Counted from the stretch's first letter, positions 24,247 through 33,584 are shown. The stretch is 64,000 nt of DNA from Cytophagaceae bacterium (GCA_947458545.1 CANGYH010000001.1:1550001-1614000), one strand, 5' to 3'. Made by a program: numbers and translations. Notes: generated by a model not told the origin, from the sequence alone.

Positions 24247-25194
24247 ATGAAACTTTCGCATCTTGGCCTGGCCCTTTTGGTGGCAGGCACCAGTTGGCTC
24301 TCTGCCTGTAAGAAAAAGGAAGACGCCACCCCGGCCGCACCTACCGAGCAGGTGCAGCAATCGCAAGACAACTCAGATGTGCGCGACGAGGGCGACCAGC
24401 TCAACAGCGATGTGGACGAGGCTCTGAAAAACTATGACGACATCCGCGGGGGGCGCGTGGCGGCCAACCAGGTATGCGGATGCCAGATCAGCCGCAGCGG
24501 CCGGGTGGTAACCCTGACGTTTGACGGCACTACCCCATGCGGCTCTCCGAGCCGGACGCGTGGCGGCGTGGTGACGGTAGAGCTGGTGCGCGGCCAGCGC
24601 TGGAGCGAGCAAAACGCCCAGCTCAAAATCACGATGCAAGACTATACCGTGACGCGGCTCAACACAGATCCGGCCAAGGTGCGCTCCGTAAAACTGAACG
24701 GCACCAAGTATCTGACCAACGTACGTGGCCACAACTGGCTGGCCGTGGTGACGGGGGCAGACTCGGTAGAGCAACTGGAGACGGGCCGCAACCTGCGGGC
24801 AGAGTTTCGCAACGGGGCCACGGCTACCTACAACATGCGCCGCCGGGTAACGTGGCGCATCCGCCCCCGCTCGGGGGCTGCCAATACCATCTACTACCGC
24901 GCCCAGGGCGACACGGCCATCGGGCAAGACCAGGGCGTAGATACCTGGGGCACCAACCGCAACGGCCAGAGCTTTGTGGGCATCTTGAGCCCGGCCTGGT
25001 CGTCTAACACCTTCTGCGGGTTGTGGCGGCCTACGGCAGGCACCAACACCTACAAGGCGGGGGGCAATATGCTCACCTTCCAGGCAGGGGTAAACGAGCA
25101 GGGCAACACAGACAGCCGCGAGTGCGCCTTTGGCTATAAAGTGAGCTGGACACTGCAAGGCGGCCAAAGCGGCACGCTGGTGCAGGGTTACTGA
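24247..25194 (+). CDS. Lipoprotein of unknown function
   Basis: 315 aa. Signal MKLSHLGLALLVAGTSWLSAC with lipobox LSA-C, then a K/D/E-rich linker (KKKEDATPAAPTEQ). The rest (~40-310) is beta-rich with R/T/N/G-rich strands (GRVVTLTFDGTTPCGSPSRT, KLNGTKYLTNVRGHNWLAVV, ATYNMRRRVTWRIRPRSG, FGYKVSWTLQGGQSGTL). Five Cys after the lipidated one may form disulfides. I do not recognise the family. A strong terminator follows at 25227-25255. Confidence 0.65.
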   Translation: MKLSHLGLALLVAGTSWLSACKKKEDATPAAPTEQVQQSQDNSDVRDEGDQLNSDVDEALKNYDDIRGGRVAANQVCGCQISRSGRVVTLTFDGTTPCGSPSRTRGGVVTVELVRGQRWSEQNAQLKITMQDYTVTRLNTDPAKVRSVKLNGTKYLTNVRGHNWLAVVTGADSVEQLETGRNLRAEFRNGATATYNMRRRVTWRIRPRSGAANTIYYRAQGDTAIGQDQGVDTWGTNRNGQSFVGILSPAWSSNTFCGLWRPTAGTNTYKAGGNMLTFQAGVNEQGNTDSRECAFGYKVSWTLQGGQSGTLVQGY

Positions 25195-25226
25195 TAGCCC
25201 CGGCCCGGCCTAAGCGCCACAACCAG

Positions 25227-25255
25227 GCCGCCCCTGCCAGGGGGCGGCTTTTTTA
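25227..25255 (+). terminator. Rho-independent terminator after the 24247-25194 lipoprotein gene
   Basis: GCCGCCCC pairs with GGGGCGGC around a 6-nt loop and is followed by TTTTTTA. Confidence 0.8.
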
Positions 25256-25271
25256 TTGGCCCACACTCCCC

Positions 25272-25279
25272 GACCTTTG
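25272..25279 (+). promoter_or_regulatory. -7 promoter element of wecB
   Basis: GACCTTTG ends 10 nt before the ATG at 25290. Confidence 0.5.
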
Positions 25280-25289
25280 CACCACTGCT

Positions 25290-26420
25290 ATGGAAGCCCG
25301 CCCTAAGATTCTGCTTGTATTTGGTACCCGGCCCGAGGCCATCAAGATGGCCCCTGTGTACAAGGCCCTGGTGGCCGACCCTCGGCTTGAGGTGCGGGTC
25401 TGCATTACGGCCCAGCACCGGCAGATGCTGGACCAGAGCCTGGCGTTTTTTGAGATACGGCCAGACTACGACCTGGATCTGATGCAGCCTGGCCAGACGC
25501 TGGCAGGCCTCTCGGCCGCCATTTTGCAGGCCATGCCCGCCGTGCTGGCAGACTTTGAGCCCGGCCTGGTGCTGGTGCATGGCGACACCACCACCAGCAC
25601 CATGGCGGCCCTGTCGGCCTTTTACAGGCAGATCCCGGTGGGGCACGTAGAGGCAGGCCTGCGCACCTACAACCTGGCGGCCCCCTGGCCCGAAGAAGCC
25701 AACCGCCAGATGACGGGCCGGCTGGCGCGGCTGCACTTTGCGCCCACGGCTACGTCTGCCGCCAACCTGCGGGCAGAGGGTGTGGCCGAGGCAAACATAG
25801 CCGTAACCGGCAATACGGTGATTGATGCCCTCTTCTGGAGCCTAGACAAGGTGCGTGCCCAGCGCCCGGCCCAGGCCGACGAGGCCGCCGCTTTGCTAGA
25901 CCCTAACCGCCCGCTGGTGCTGGTGACGGGCCACCGGAGAGAGAATTTTGGCGATGGGTTTTTGAACATTTGCCGAGCCCTGCGCCGCATTGCAGAAGAG
26001 GGCCAGGCCCAGGTGATTTACCCCGTGCACCTGAACCCGAACGTGCGGGGGCCGGTGTTCGAGCTGCTCTCTGGGGTGGCGGGTATCCATTTGATAGAGC
26101 CCATGCCGTACGAGGCCTTCGTCTGGCTGATGGATAAGGCTACGCTGGTGATTACAGACTCGGGCGGGATACAAGAAGAGGCCCCCAGCCTGGGCAAGCC
26201 CGTGCTGGTGATGCGCGACACCACCGAGCGGCCCGAAGCCGTAGATGCGGGCACGGTGCTGCTCGTCGGCACAGACCCAGAACGGATTGCTACCGAAGCG
26301 CTAGACCTGCTCTCTAACCCTGCCCGGTACCAGCGCATGGCCCAAGCCCACAACCCCTATGGCGACGGCCTGGCCTCTGGGCGGATTCTGGACGCTATAA
26401 CGGCCTTCTTTGGCGTATAG
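25290..26420 (+). CDS. wecB: UDP-N-acetylglucosamine 2-epimerase (non-hydrolysing)
   Basis: 376 aa, typical. It interconverts UDP-GlcNAc and UDP-ManNAc for surface polysaccharide synthesis in the cytosol. Two Rossmann-like lobes (GT-B fold) are visible: ILLVFGTRPEAIKMAPVYKA and ITAQHRQMLDQ in the first, with HGDTTTSTMAALSAFYRQIP, HVEAGLRTYNLAAPWPEEAN and GNTVIDALFW; LVTGHRRENFGDGF, IEPMPYEAFVWLMDKATLVI, TDSGGIQEEAPSLGKPVLVM and RDTTERPE in the second. aroQ follows after 27 nt but has its own -7 box. No other capsule or ECA gene is adjacent. Confidence 0.94.
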   Translation: MEARPKILLVFGTRPEAIKMAPVYKALVADPRLEVRVCITAQHRQMLDQSLAFFEIRPDYDLDLMQPGQTLAGLSAAILQAMPAVLADFEPGLVLVHGDTTTSTMAALSAFYRQIPVGHVEAGLRTYNLAAPWPEEANRQMTGRLARLHFAPTATSAANLRAEGVAEANIAVTGNTVIDALFWSLDKVRAQRPAQADEAAALLDPNRPLVLVTGHRRENFGDGFLNICRALRRIAEEGQAQVIYPVHLNPNVRGPVFELLSGVAGIHLIEPMPYEAFVWLMDKATLVITDSGGIQEEAPSLGKPVLVMRDTTERPEAVDAGTVLLVGTDPERIATEALDLLSNPARYQRMAQAHNPYGDGLASGRILDAITAFFGV

Positions 26421-26433
26421 CCCTTTGGCGCAA

Positions 26434-26441
26434 TACCTTAG
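26434..26441 (+). promoter_or_regulatory. -7 promoter element of aroQ
   Basis: TACCTTAG, one base off TAnnTTTG, ends 6 nt before the ATG at 26448. Confidence 0.45.
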
Positions 26442-26447
26442 CCTGCC

Positions 26448-26876
26448 ATGCGTATCGTCATCATCAACGGCCCCAACCTGAACCTGACCGGCCTGCGCGA
26501 GCCTGAGGTTTATGGTACCGTAACCTTCGAGGCCTTTTTGGGCGGGCTTCGGCAGCAGTTTCCGGAGCACGAGCTGGCCTACTTCCAGAGCAATCATGAG
26601 GGTGCACTAATAGATGCCCTCCACCAAGAGGGTTTCTCGGCCGACGGCATCATTCTTAACGCAGGCGCTTTCAGCCACACCAGCCACGCCCTGGCCGATG
26701 CCATTGCGGCCATCCGCACGCCCGTCGTCGAGGTGCACATGAGCAACACGGCCGCCCGCGAGCCCTTCCGCCACCAAAGCGTGCTGACGCGGGCCTGCCG
26801 GGGCATCATAGCCGGGTTTGGGCTAGAGAGCTACTCGCTGGCGCTGCTGCAGTTTTTGGGCGGGCAGCGGGGCTAG
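26448..26876 (+). CDS. aroQ: 3-Dehydroquinate dehydratase, type II
   Basis: 142 aa, full length for the small dodecameric type II enzyme. It dehydrates 3-dehydroquinate to 3-dehydroshikimate in the shikimate pathway. Motifs: IINGPNLNLTGLREPEVYG (catalytic Tyr in the flexible lid), FQSNHEGALIDALHQ, ILNAGAFSHTSHALADAI, VVEVHMSNTAAREPFRHQSV (His base) and GIIAGFGLESYSLAL. Start MRIVIINGPNL is fixed by alignment. A bidirectional terminator separates it from the convergent SusD gene. Confidence 0.96.
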   Translation: MRIVIINGPNLNLTGLREPEVYGTVTFEAFLGGLRQQFPEHELAYFQSNHEGALIDALHQEGFSADGIILNAGAFSHTSHALADAIAAIRTPVVEVHMSNTAAREPFRHQSVLTRACRGIIAGFGLESYSLALLQFLGGQRG

Positions 26877-26901
26877 CATTGCCGGCAGCGCAAGGGCAAA
26901 C

Positions 26902-26938
26902 AAAAGGCCTCATCTGGTAAGAGATGAGGCCTTTTGTT
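26902..26938. terminator. Bidirectional terminator between aroQ and the convergent susD-like gene
   Basis: A perfect 14-bp stem AAAAGGCCTCATCT / AGATGAGGCCTTTT with a 6-nt loop; runs of T follow on the plus strand (TTTTGTTT) and on the minus strand (TTTTGTTTG). Confidence 0.88.
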
Positions 26939-26963
26939 TATGGCAACGTTGCCGCGGCATGGC

Positions 26964-28394
26964 TTAGGGCACGTCCCACCAGACGCGGCCGGTTTGCGGT
27001 GCGTTGGCAGGCTCGTAGGTGGGCACGTTGGCGGCGTTGAGGGTGCGCTCCTTCTGTGGATAGGGGAACTTGCGCACAAAGCGGCCACCCGTCACGTTGG
27101 CATCTGGCAGCCTGGTGGCAGGGATGCCGGTGCGGCGCCAGTCAGCAAACGTCTCTGGGTTGGCATAGAGGGCCAGCCACTTTTGCACCATAATCTTGTT
27201 GAGGGTGATGGTGCTGCCTGTCTCCACAAGCACACGGCGGAAGTAGTTCCGGCGGTACACTTTGGTGGCGCTGTCTTCAGGCGAGTCGAACTCGGTAAAG
27301 ACGGTGTCTGCCACGCCACGCTCTATAAGGCTGGCGCGCACGGCGGTGTTGTAGTTGCTGGCGGCTATGCCGGTGTTGCCCTGGCGCATGGCCACCTCTG
27401 CCAAGATGAAGTATGGCTCAGACACGTTGACGAAGTACACGCTCTCTGGATTGGAGACGTTGGGGTAGACAAAGTCGTCTTCAGAGGCGTTGAAACCATC
27501 GGCCTGGCCTGGGTTGCTGCCATTGCCGCCGGTGTCTGTTACGTACAACACAAAGCGAGGATCTTGCAGAAAACGCAAGGTGTCTGTCAGCAGGCGGCCG
27601 GCGCCAATGTCTCCGCGCTGGGTGCCATACTGGTAGAGGGGCCCTTGGTTGCCCACGCTGTTGCCTGGGAAAACGACCCGGGCCGTTACGCCTGCCGCCT
27701 GCTGGGCAGCGGCCTGGGCCAGGGCATAGTCGCCGGGGTTCACCTTGGCCGTGTGCATATAGTACCGCGCCTTTAGGGCGTAGGCAAACTTGGTCCACTG
27801 CGTGAGGTCTCCGGCAAAGAGGTTGTCGTTGGGGCCAGGAGCCAGGATAGAGCGCGGTGCCGCCATGTTGGCGATTCCAGAGTCTAGCAGGGCCTGCACA
27901 TCGGCGTAGTTGGTCGGGCCTGAGTCGTAGGTGGGCTGCAGGCCAGTGCCGTCTTCGCTGGCGCGCAAGGCGGTGCGGTAGGGCACCTGGCCAAAGTTGG
28001 AGGCTAATGTGCCAAGCACCAGCGCCTTCATAACCTGGGCCGGCCCGATGTAGTACGGAGACCCTGGCGAGCGCTGGATGAGCGCGTTCAGGTTGAGCAG
28101 GGTGCGGTAAGATGCATCCCAGGCATCGTCTGTCTCGCTGGGCAAGAAGTTGAAGTTATCCAGGCTGATCGGCTGGCGGTCTATACCCGAAAACTGGTTG
28201 GTATAGAGCCCGGCATACCGTGCATAGGCTCCGCCGTAGGCATAGGCAAACCCTACCTGGCTGCTGGTAAGCAGCGTGGCCGGAGACTGCACCACCCTGG
28301 GGTTGTTGGGGTCTGTGTTGATGTCATCTTTGAAGCGGCAGCCGTGGTTGAGCGCCACACCCGCCAGAGCCAAAAGGCAAAAAAGTCGTTTCAT
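26964..28394 (-). CDS. SusD/RagB-family nutrient-binding outer-membrane lipoprotein (SusD-like_2 type)
   Basis: 476 aa from the ATG at 28394, where the lipoprotein signal MKRLFCLLALAGVALNHGC begins; an in-frame upstream ATG at 28427 lies in the gap after SusC and is less likely. Mature protein starts with the hallmark FKDDINTDPNNPRVV and SSQVGFAYAYGG, typical of the SusD-like_2 subfamily. TPR-like helices (AMALVLGTLASNFG-type, KWTKFAYALKARYYM) and a C-terminal region with VYFVNVSEPYFILAEVAMRQ follow. It caps the neighbouring TonB-dependent SusC channel at the cell surface. It lies 33 nt downstream of that susC and is co-transcribed with it. The ligand is unknown. Confidence 0.92.
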   Translation of the reverse strand: MKRLFCLLALAGVALNHGCRFKDDINTDPNNPRVVQSPATLLTSSQVGFAYAYGGAYARYAGLYTNQFSGIDRQPISLDNFNFLPSETDDAWDASYRTLLNLNALIQRSPGSPYYIGPAQVMKALVLGTLASNFGQVPYRTALRASEDGTGLQPTYDSGPTNYADVQALLDSGIANMAAPRSILAPGPNDNLFAGDLTQWTKFAYALKARYYMHTAKVNPGDYALAQAAAQQAAGVTARVVFPGNSVGNQGPLYQYGTQRGDIGAGRLLTDTLRFLQDPRFVLYVTDTGGNGSNPGQADGFNASEDDFVYPNVSNPESVYFVNVSEPYFILAEVAMRQGNTGIAASNYNTAVRASLIERGVADTVFTEFDSPEDSATKVYRRNYFRRVLVETGSTITLNKIMVQKWLALYANPETFADWRRTGIPATRLPDANVTGGRFVRKFPYPQKERTLNAANVPTYEPANAPQTGRVWWDVP

Positions 28395-28427
28395 GGCTGA
28401 TTTGTTGAGTTTGGTGGAGGGTTGCAT

Positions 28428-31400
28428 TTAGAAAGAAACTACCACGTTGCCGCCAAAGGTGCGCGTGTTGGGGTTGTTGAAGTAGTCTATACCGAAGCCG
28501 TTAGAGGTACCCGTGAGGCTGGTTTCAGGATCAACACCTTTGTAGTTGGTGATCAGGAAGAGATTGCGGGCGTAAGCCGATACCTGCAACGATGCCACGC
28601 CCAGGCGTTTGACCAAGCCGGAGTTAAAGGTGTAACCCAGGGTAAGCTCGCGCATACGGACCCAGTTTACCGTCTCCATAGACCAAGCGTTGGAGCCGAT
28701 GAACGAGCTGCCCAGGTTTTGATACCAAGACTGGTCTCTGACGATGCGGGCGGTGACGGTCTCTTGGGTGGGGTTGCCGTTGGCATCTGCCAGTACACCG
28801 GTCATGCTGAGGGTATCGCCTCGTGTTTCAGTTTCTTTGCTGCGGCCGAAGAAATCTAGCGCGCCTCGGGTGCCGTTCCACACCGTGCCTCCAACACGGA
28901 TATCCAGCAACGTGTTCACGAAGAAGCCCTTGAACTCGAATCGGTTGCGCAGGTTGGCTAAGAAGGTGGGGTTCGGATCGCCCAGAATGCGGGGCGTGCC
29001 CGAGAGCTGAGGGGCCAGCTCGCCGGTGGTGGCATCGCGGAAGAGAAGCACACGGCCATCGGGCGTGCGTGCAAAGTCTGTTCCATAGAAGACCGAAAAG
29101 GGCTGGCCAGGGATGGCATATGCGCCCGAGCCGGTAAAGCCGTTCAAGAACAGGTTGTCTATGCCTGGGGCCAGGGCCAGCACTTTAGAGATGTTGCGGG
29201 TGTAGTTGGCGGTAATGTCCCAACGGAAACCACTGGGAGACAGCACCGGGGTGGCATTTAGCGTCAGCTCGATGCCTTTGTTCTGCAGGCGGCCCGAGTT
29301 TACCGTCTGGTACTGAAAGCCAGATGATGAGGCAATGGGTGCCAGTACAATCTGGTTGCGGTTGTCGGCCAGGTAGAAGTTTAGGTCGAAGCTGGCCCGG
29401 TTCTTAAAGAACTGCATCTCTAAGCCTGCCTCGTAGGTGCGGTTGACCTCGGGCTTCAGGTTGGGGTTGCCCAGCACTGGCTGGCTAGAGCCTGCCGTGG
29501 TGCCTTGCGAGTAGCCGTTCTGGCCATTGAAGGGGAAAAGTATGCCTGAAGTGTAGCCATCAACGAAGGAGCCTTGGCCGAAGACGGTGTTTACGCTTTG
29601 CGCAGGTGCATCGCGGCCCACCTGGGCAAAGCTGCCCCGGATTTTGGCGAAGTTGACGACCTCGTTCTGCGGAAAGAAGTCTTCTGAGAAGACGTAGCCG
29701 CCGTTGACGGTGCCGTACAAGAACGAGTTGTTGGCTTTGGGCAGGGTAGAGCTCCAGTCGTTGCGGAGGGTTACGCCGAGGTAGTAACGGTCAGCATATC
29801 CGACGTTGACGTCTCCGTAAAGGCCATAGCGGAGGATGCGGCTGTTTTGCTGATAGCCATAGAAAGACGTACCGTTAGACAGCGACAGGAAGTTGGCAAT
29901 ACCGAGGTTATCAACCTGTTGGTAGATCCTGTCGTTGCGGCTAGAGTAAACGTTGTGCCCGAAGTTGCCGACGATGTCGAACCCGTTGACCTTGCGGCGC
30001 ATGCTCACGATCAGGTCTGAGTTGATGATGCGGTTGGTGATGCGGTCTTCGAACGCGCGGCCTTGGGGATAGGCCGACGAGTTGATGTCGAAGCCACCTT
30101 TGCGGCGATCGCTGTAGGCATCTATACCGAGGCGGTAGGTGGTGCTGATCCAGTCAGCAAACTTGTAGCGGGCCTCGCCGAAGCCGAGGAAGCGGTCTAC
30201 GTTATCCCGCGTCAGGTTGCGGGCTACGGTAAAGTAGGGGTTGTCGTAGGTAACGCTGGCGTCTGAGTTGCGGAAGCGGTACGAGCGCTGACGGCCGTCG
30301 GGCACCAGGTATGCGGTGGGGTTCTCCCAGGCACGGTCAAAACCTCCGGAGTTGTCGAATGTGATGGGGGTACGCAGCAAGCCGAGCATGATGCCCGACG
30401 TATTGGAGCCTTGCTGGGCCCGCGCACCGCCCGAGTTAACGTAGTTGATGCTGCTCATCAGCTCCAGCTTAGGCGTAACCTGGGTTGAGGCTGTGAAACG
30501 CAGGGATGTCTTTTTGAAATCCGTATTGGGGATGATACCTGTCTGCGTGTAGCGGTTGATGGAGCCGTAGAAGGTAGAGCGCTCAGAGCCGCCAGAGAGG
30601 CTGACGTTGTTGTCCCAGGTGTAGCCGGGCACAAAAAAGTCTCGTGGTGGGTCGAAGGTGCGCACCGGTGTATTGCCTGCATTGGCTGCGCTGCGGCCTA
30701 CGATGGGGCCCAACCCGTTGTTGAAGGGGTAACCCTCTGGGAAGGCACCGGTGATGTTGCTGTTGGCATAGCGCAGGGTATCTACAGCGGGGCCCCAAGA
30801 GCCGCTGGCGCCTGTCTCTGGGCCACGGTAGCGGCCGCGGCTGCCTTGGGCAAACTTGTTTTGCAGCTCTGGCAGTTTGTTGACCTGATCTACCGAGAAG
30901 CGGCTAGAGAGCGTAACAGAAAGTTTGCCACCGGGATTGTTGCGACCCTTCTTGGTGGTGATGATGATGGCACCGTTGGCAGCGCGGATGCCATAGATGG
31001 CGGCTGCGGCAGGGCCCTTCAGCACCGTGACGTTGTCAATGTCTTGCGGGTTGATGTCTACGGCACGGTTGGAGTTGCTGACGCCTTGGGTAAAGGGTGT
31101 GTTGGCGTCTCGCTCTTGGGCAGAGGCAAACTCACTGTTGTCTATGGGTACGCCATCTATAACAAAGAGCGGTTGATAGTCGCTGCTGATGGAGTTGGTG
31201 CCGCGGATGCGGATAGAGGCCGATGCACCCGGCGACCCTGAGCTGCTGATGACTTGCACACCCGCTACCTTAGAGTTCAGCGCATTGACGACGTTGCTCT
31301 CTCGGCTGCTGGTGATTTGCTCGCTGCCGACGGTCTGCACGCCGTAGCCCAGAGAGCGCTTGTCTCTAGAGATGGCCACACCTGTGACGACAACTTCGCT

Positions 31401-31703
31401 AAGCTCTTGGCTTGTATTGGCCAGCCGCACGTTGATGACGCTGCGCTCGCCCACGGCCTCCTCTTGCGAGATGCGCCCGATGTAGCTATAGGTGATAATG
31501 GCCTGCGGGCCAGGCACGCTGATGGAGTAGGCACCGTTGACGTCGGTTACCACACCTTGCGTGGTGCCCTTAAGCACAACGTTTACGCCGGGCAGCATGC
31601 TGCCGTCTTCTGCGGCGGCAACGGTGCCGGTGATGGTCCGCTCTTGGGCGGCGGCGGTTGCAGAGAGCAACCCAAACAAGAATAAGGCGTAGAGTCTTCG
31701 CAT
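28428..31703 (-). CDS. SusC/RagA-family TonB-dependent outer-membrane transporter
   Basis: 1091 aa from ATG 31703 (signal MRRLYALFLFGLLSATAAAQ); upstream in-frame codons would precede the signal. Domains: carboxypeptidase-regulatory-like domain (~20-100, ITGTVAAAEDGSMLPGVNVV), plug (~110-230, SEVVVTGVAISRDKRSLGYG, SIRIRGTNSISSDYQPLFVI, NVTVLKGPAAAAIYG, NGAIIITTKKG) and a 22-strand barrel with a final strand NTRTFGGNVVVSF. It imports oligomers across the outer membrane using TonB energy with its SusD partner downstream. The upstream gap has only a weak promoter match (TACCTTTT on the minus strand, 31759-31766). Confidence 0.93.
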   Translation of the reverse strand: MRRLYALFLFGLLSATAAAQERTITGTVAAAEDGSMLPGVNVVLKGTTQGVVTDVNGAYSISVPGPQAIITYSYIGRISQEEAVGERSVINVRLANTSQELSEVVVTGVAISRDKRSLGYGVQTVGSEQITSSRESNVVNALNSKVAGVQVISSSGSPGASASIRIRGTNSISSDYQPLFVIDGVPIDNSEFASAQERDANTPFTQGVSNSNRAVDINPQDIDNVTVLKGPAAAAIYGIRAANGAIIITTKKGRNNPGGKLSVTLSSRFSVDQVNKLPELQNKFAQGSRGRYRGPETGASGSWGPAVDTLRYANSNITGAFPEGYPFNNGLGPIVGRSAANAGNTPVRTFDPPRDFFVPGYTWDNNVSLSGGSERSTFYGSINRYTQTGIIPNTDFKKTSLRFTASTQVTPKLELMSSINYVNSGGARAQQGSNTSGIMLGLLRTPITFDNSGGFDRAWENPTAYLVPDGRQRSYRFRNSDASVTYDNPYFTVARNLTRDNVDRFLGFGEARYKFADWISTTYRLGIDAYSDRRKGGFDINSSAYPQGRAFEDRITNRIINSDLIVSMRRKVNGFDIVGNFGHNVYSSRNDRIYQQVDNLGIANFLSLSNGTSFYGYQQNSRILRYGLYGDVNVGYADRYYLGVTLRNDWSSTLPKANNSFLYGTVNGGYVFSEDFFPQNEVVNFAKIRGSFAQVGRDAPAQSVNTVFGQGSFVDGYTSGILFPFNGQNGYSQGTTAGSSQPVLGNPNLKPEVNRTYEAGLEMQFFKNRASFDLNFYLADNRNQIVLAPIASSSGFQYQTVNSGRLQNKGIELTLNATPVLSPSGFRWDITANYTRNISKVLALAPGIDNLFLNGFTGSGAYAIPGQPFSVFYGTDFARTPDGRVLLFRDATTGELAPQLSGTPRILGDPNPTFLANLRNRFEFKGFFVNTLLDIRVGGTVWNGTRGALDFFGRSKETETRGDTLSMTGVLADANGNPTQETVTARIVRDQSWYQNLGSSFIGSNAWSMETVNWVRMRELTLGYTFNSGLVKRLGVASLQVSAYARNLFLITNYKGVDPETSLTGTSNGFGIDYFNNPNTRTFGGNVVVSF

Positions 31704-31758
31704 AAATGGGCTGTTAGTAAGCAGTGAAAAAGGTTCAGTAGGGCCTAAAACTGCAAAC

Positions 31759-31766
31759 AAAAGGTA
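31759..31766 (-). promoter_or_regulatory. Possible -7 element of the first susC-susD operon
   Basis: The minus strand reads TACCTTTT, 55 nt before the ATG at 31703, within an AT-rich gap of 198 nt. Weak match. Confidence 0.3.
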
Positions 31767-31901
31767 TATACGCCGAATATCCTATGGCAGTTGGCTTTAT
31801 TATTAGCCTAAAATTTTGCCTTTTACCGATATTTCTTAATAAAGTTTAAGCCAAGATAGGTTTATGCAAAAAATGACTTAAAATTTCGATGAATGCATAA
31901 A

Positions 31902-32999
31902 TTACTTCGGCAAAGCCTGCTTGCTCTGGTAAAGTTCTAGCAGTTGTTGGGCGTATTGAGCCGGGCTGGGCCAGGCGGCAGCCCGTGCCTGGGCATGCAA
32001 ACCAAGGGCAGCCCTGTCTGCTTGCCTTAAGAAAAGGGCTATGCCATCGGCCCAGGCGGCTGCATCGGCAGCAGGAAATAGGTACCCTGTGCGGCCGGGC
32101 TCTACAATCTCTGCCGGGCCCTCCAGGTCGCTGGCCAGTACAGGTAGCCCGAAGGCAAATGCCTCTGCCATCACATTGCCCAAGCCCTCGAAGAGGCTCG
32201 GAAGCACCAGCGCGTCCGCAGCCGAGAGGTACAGCCCCGGCTCGGACGTTAGTCCCGTAAAGGTTACCTGGCCTTGCAGGCCCAGCACCTGGGCTTCGGC
32301 CTCCAGCGCGGCGCGCAGGGTGCCCTCCCCTACCAAGAACAGCCGGGGGCGCAGGCCTTGCCCGGCCAGTACCGCCAAGGCCTGCAAAAGATACGTAAGG
32401 CCCTTTTGGGGCTCCAGGCGGCCCAAGGCCAGCAACATATCGGCATCGGGGGCCAGGCCGAGGCGCTGGCGGGCCTCCGCCTTAGGCAGACGCGGCGCCG
32501 GGACAGAGAGCGGGTTGAGCACCGTATGCACGTGGCTAGGCTCCATAGCCCAGGCTGTGCGAGCATGCTGGGCCACGGCCTCGGAGATGGCGATGGCCTG
32601 CACGTCGGGCGCCCAGCGGCTGAGCAGTTGCCGATAGGCAAACTGAAAGGCCACATCGGCCCGGCCCGTACGAAAACGGGCGTTGTGTAGGGTGATGAAC
32701 CGGCGCAAGGGCATCCCTTGCGTTACACCTAGGCCCAAAAAATCGGCATGGGGCAAGTGCGTATGCACCACCGTGGGCTGCAACCGGGATACTAAACGCC
32801 GCAGCGCGCCCGCGGTGCCTATACCCAAGCCCAGCGGATGCAACTGCGCCGAAGGGTGAAAAGCCGCGGCCAGCGTGTGGATCGGCTTCAGGTAGGCCAC
32901 GTGCAGCTCGGGGCCGTTGGCCCAATGGTGGCTCAGCTGGGCCAACATCCGCTCGGCTCCGCCCGTATGGAGAGCCGTAATGACATGGAGCAGGCGCAT
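31902..32999 (-). CDS. Glycosyltransferase family 4 protein
   Basis: 365 aa from ATG 32999 (MRLLHVITALHTGGAERML), the canonical GT4 start with its glycine-rich loop; an upstream in-frame ATG adds 14 unrelated residues. GT-B fold: acceptor lobe with VVHTHLPHADFLGLG, donor lobe with LALGRLEPQKGLTYLLQALA, FTGLTSEPGLYLSAADALVL, and the nucleotide-sugar site PSLFEGLGNVMAEAFAFGLP, then LASDLEGPAEIVEPGRTGYL. It transfers an activated sugar to a lipid or glycan acceptor, likely in surface polysaccharide synthesis. It stands alone between two Sus operons and reads opposite the RRM gene. Confidence 0.9.
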   Translation of the reverse strand: MRLLHVITALHTGGAERMLAQLSHHWANGPELHVAYLKPIHTLAAAFHPSAQLHPLGLGIGTAGALRRLVSRLQPTVVHTHLPHADFLGLGVTQGMPLRRFITLHNARFRTGRADVAFQFAYRQLLSRWAPDVQAIAISEAVAQHARTAWAMEPSHVHTVLNPLSVPAPRLPKAEARQRLGLAPDADMLLALGRLEPQKGLTYLLQALAVLAGQGLRPRLFLVGEGTLRAALEAEAQVLGLQGQVTFTGLTSEPGLYLSAADALVLPSLFEGLGNVMAEAFAFGLPVLASDLEGPAEIVEPGRTGYLFPAADAAAWADGIALFLRQADRAALGLHAQARAAAWPSPAQYAQQLLELYQSKQALPK

Positions 33000-33057
33000 A
33001 AGGCTGGCAAAGTTGGCCCGGCTACCTAAAAAGTCGGGCAATTTTTGCTTGTCTGCT

Positions 33058-33086
33058 TTGAAAAGTGCTGATTCCGTTTATATTTA
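33058..33086 (+). promoter_or_regulatory. Promoter of the RRM protein gene (TTG-N18-TATATTTA)
   Basis: TTG at 33058-33060 and TATATTTA at 33079-33086, 20 nt before the ATG at 33107. Confidence 0.45.
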
Positions 33087-33106
33087 CCACTTAGTCTTTC
33101 AGAACA

Positions 33107-33403
33107 ATGAACATTTTCGTAGGAAACGTGGACTTCAGGTCCTCAGAACAAGACCTCAGGTCGCGTTTCGAAGCCTATGGTGAGGTGATCTCTTGCAAGA
33201 TCATCTCTGACCGGGACACCGGCCGCTCCAAGGGCTTTGCATTTGTAGAAATGGCCGACGACGAGTCGGGCCGTGCCGCCATCGAGGCCCTCAACGGCCA
33301 AAGCGTTGGCAACCGTGCCCTGGCTGTGTCAGAAGCCCGCCCCCGCGATGAGCGCCCCCGCAACGAGTACGGCGGTGGTGGTGGCCGCGGCAACCGTTAC
33401 TAG
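33107..33403 (+). CDS. RRM RNA-binding protein, glycine-rich tail
   Basis: 98 aa. One RNA-recognition motif (residues 2-77): RNP2 is IFVGNV (3-8), RNP1 is KGFAFVEM (42-49), with NVDFRSSEQDLRSRFEAYGE between. A short R/G-rich tail (RPRDERPRNEYGGGGGRGN) follows. Such small RRM proteins are abundant RNA chaperones in Bacteroidota, which lack Hfq in many lineages, and may control mRNA stability; that role is inference. A terminator follows. Confidence 0.95.
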   Translation: MNIFVGNVDFRSSEQDLRSRFEAYGEVISCKIISDRDTGRSKGFAFVEMADDESGRAAIEALNGQSVGNRALAVSEARPRDERPRNEYGGGGGRGNRY

Positions 33404-33493
33404 AACCTAGCCTCTCTTTGAGCGCTGCCCTGGCCCTTTGTAGCCGCGGCAGCCTTGCCCGATAGACCCGCGTTCCAGTCCACAGACTTTGCT

Positions 33494-33538
33494 GCCCTCG
33501 TCTTCTTCGGAAGGCGAGGGCTTTTTATTGCGGCCCTG
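33494..33538 (+). terminator. Rho-independent terminator after the RRM gene
   Basis: GCCCTCGTCTTC pairs with GAAGGCGAGGGC (one G-T pair) around TTCG, then TTTTTATT. Confidence 0.85.
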
Positions 33539-33552
33539 GCGCACAGAGGGCA

Positions 33553-33584
33553 AAAGAAAACCCCGCCCTGGGCAGGGCGGGGTT
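33553..33584 (-). terminator. Terminator of the second susC-susD operon
   Basis: On the minus strand, AACCCCGCCCTG/CAGGGCGGGGTT form a near-perfect hairpin followed by TTCTTTTG. Confidence 0.75.
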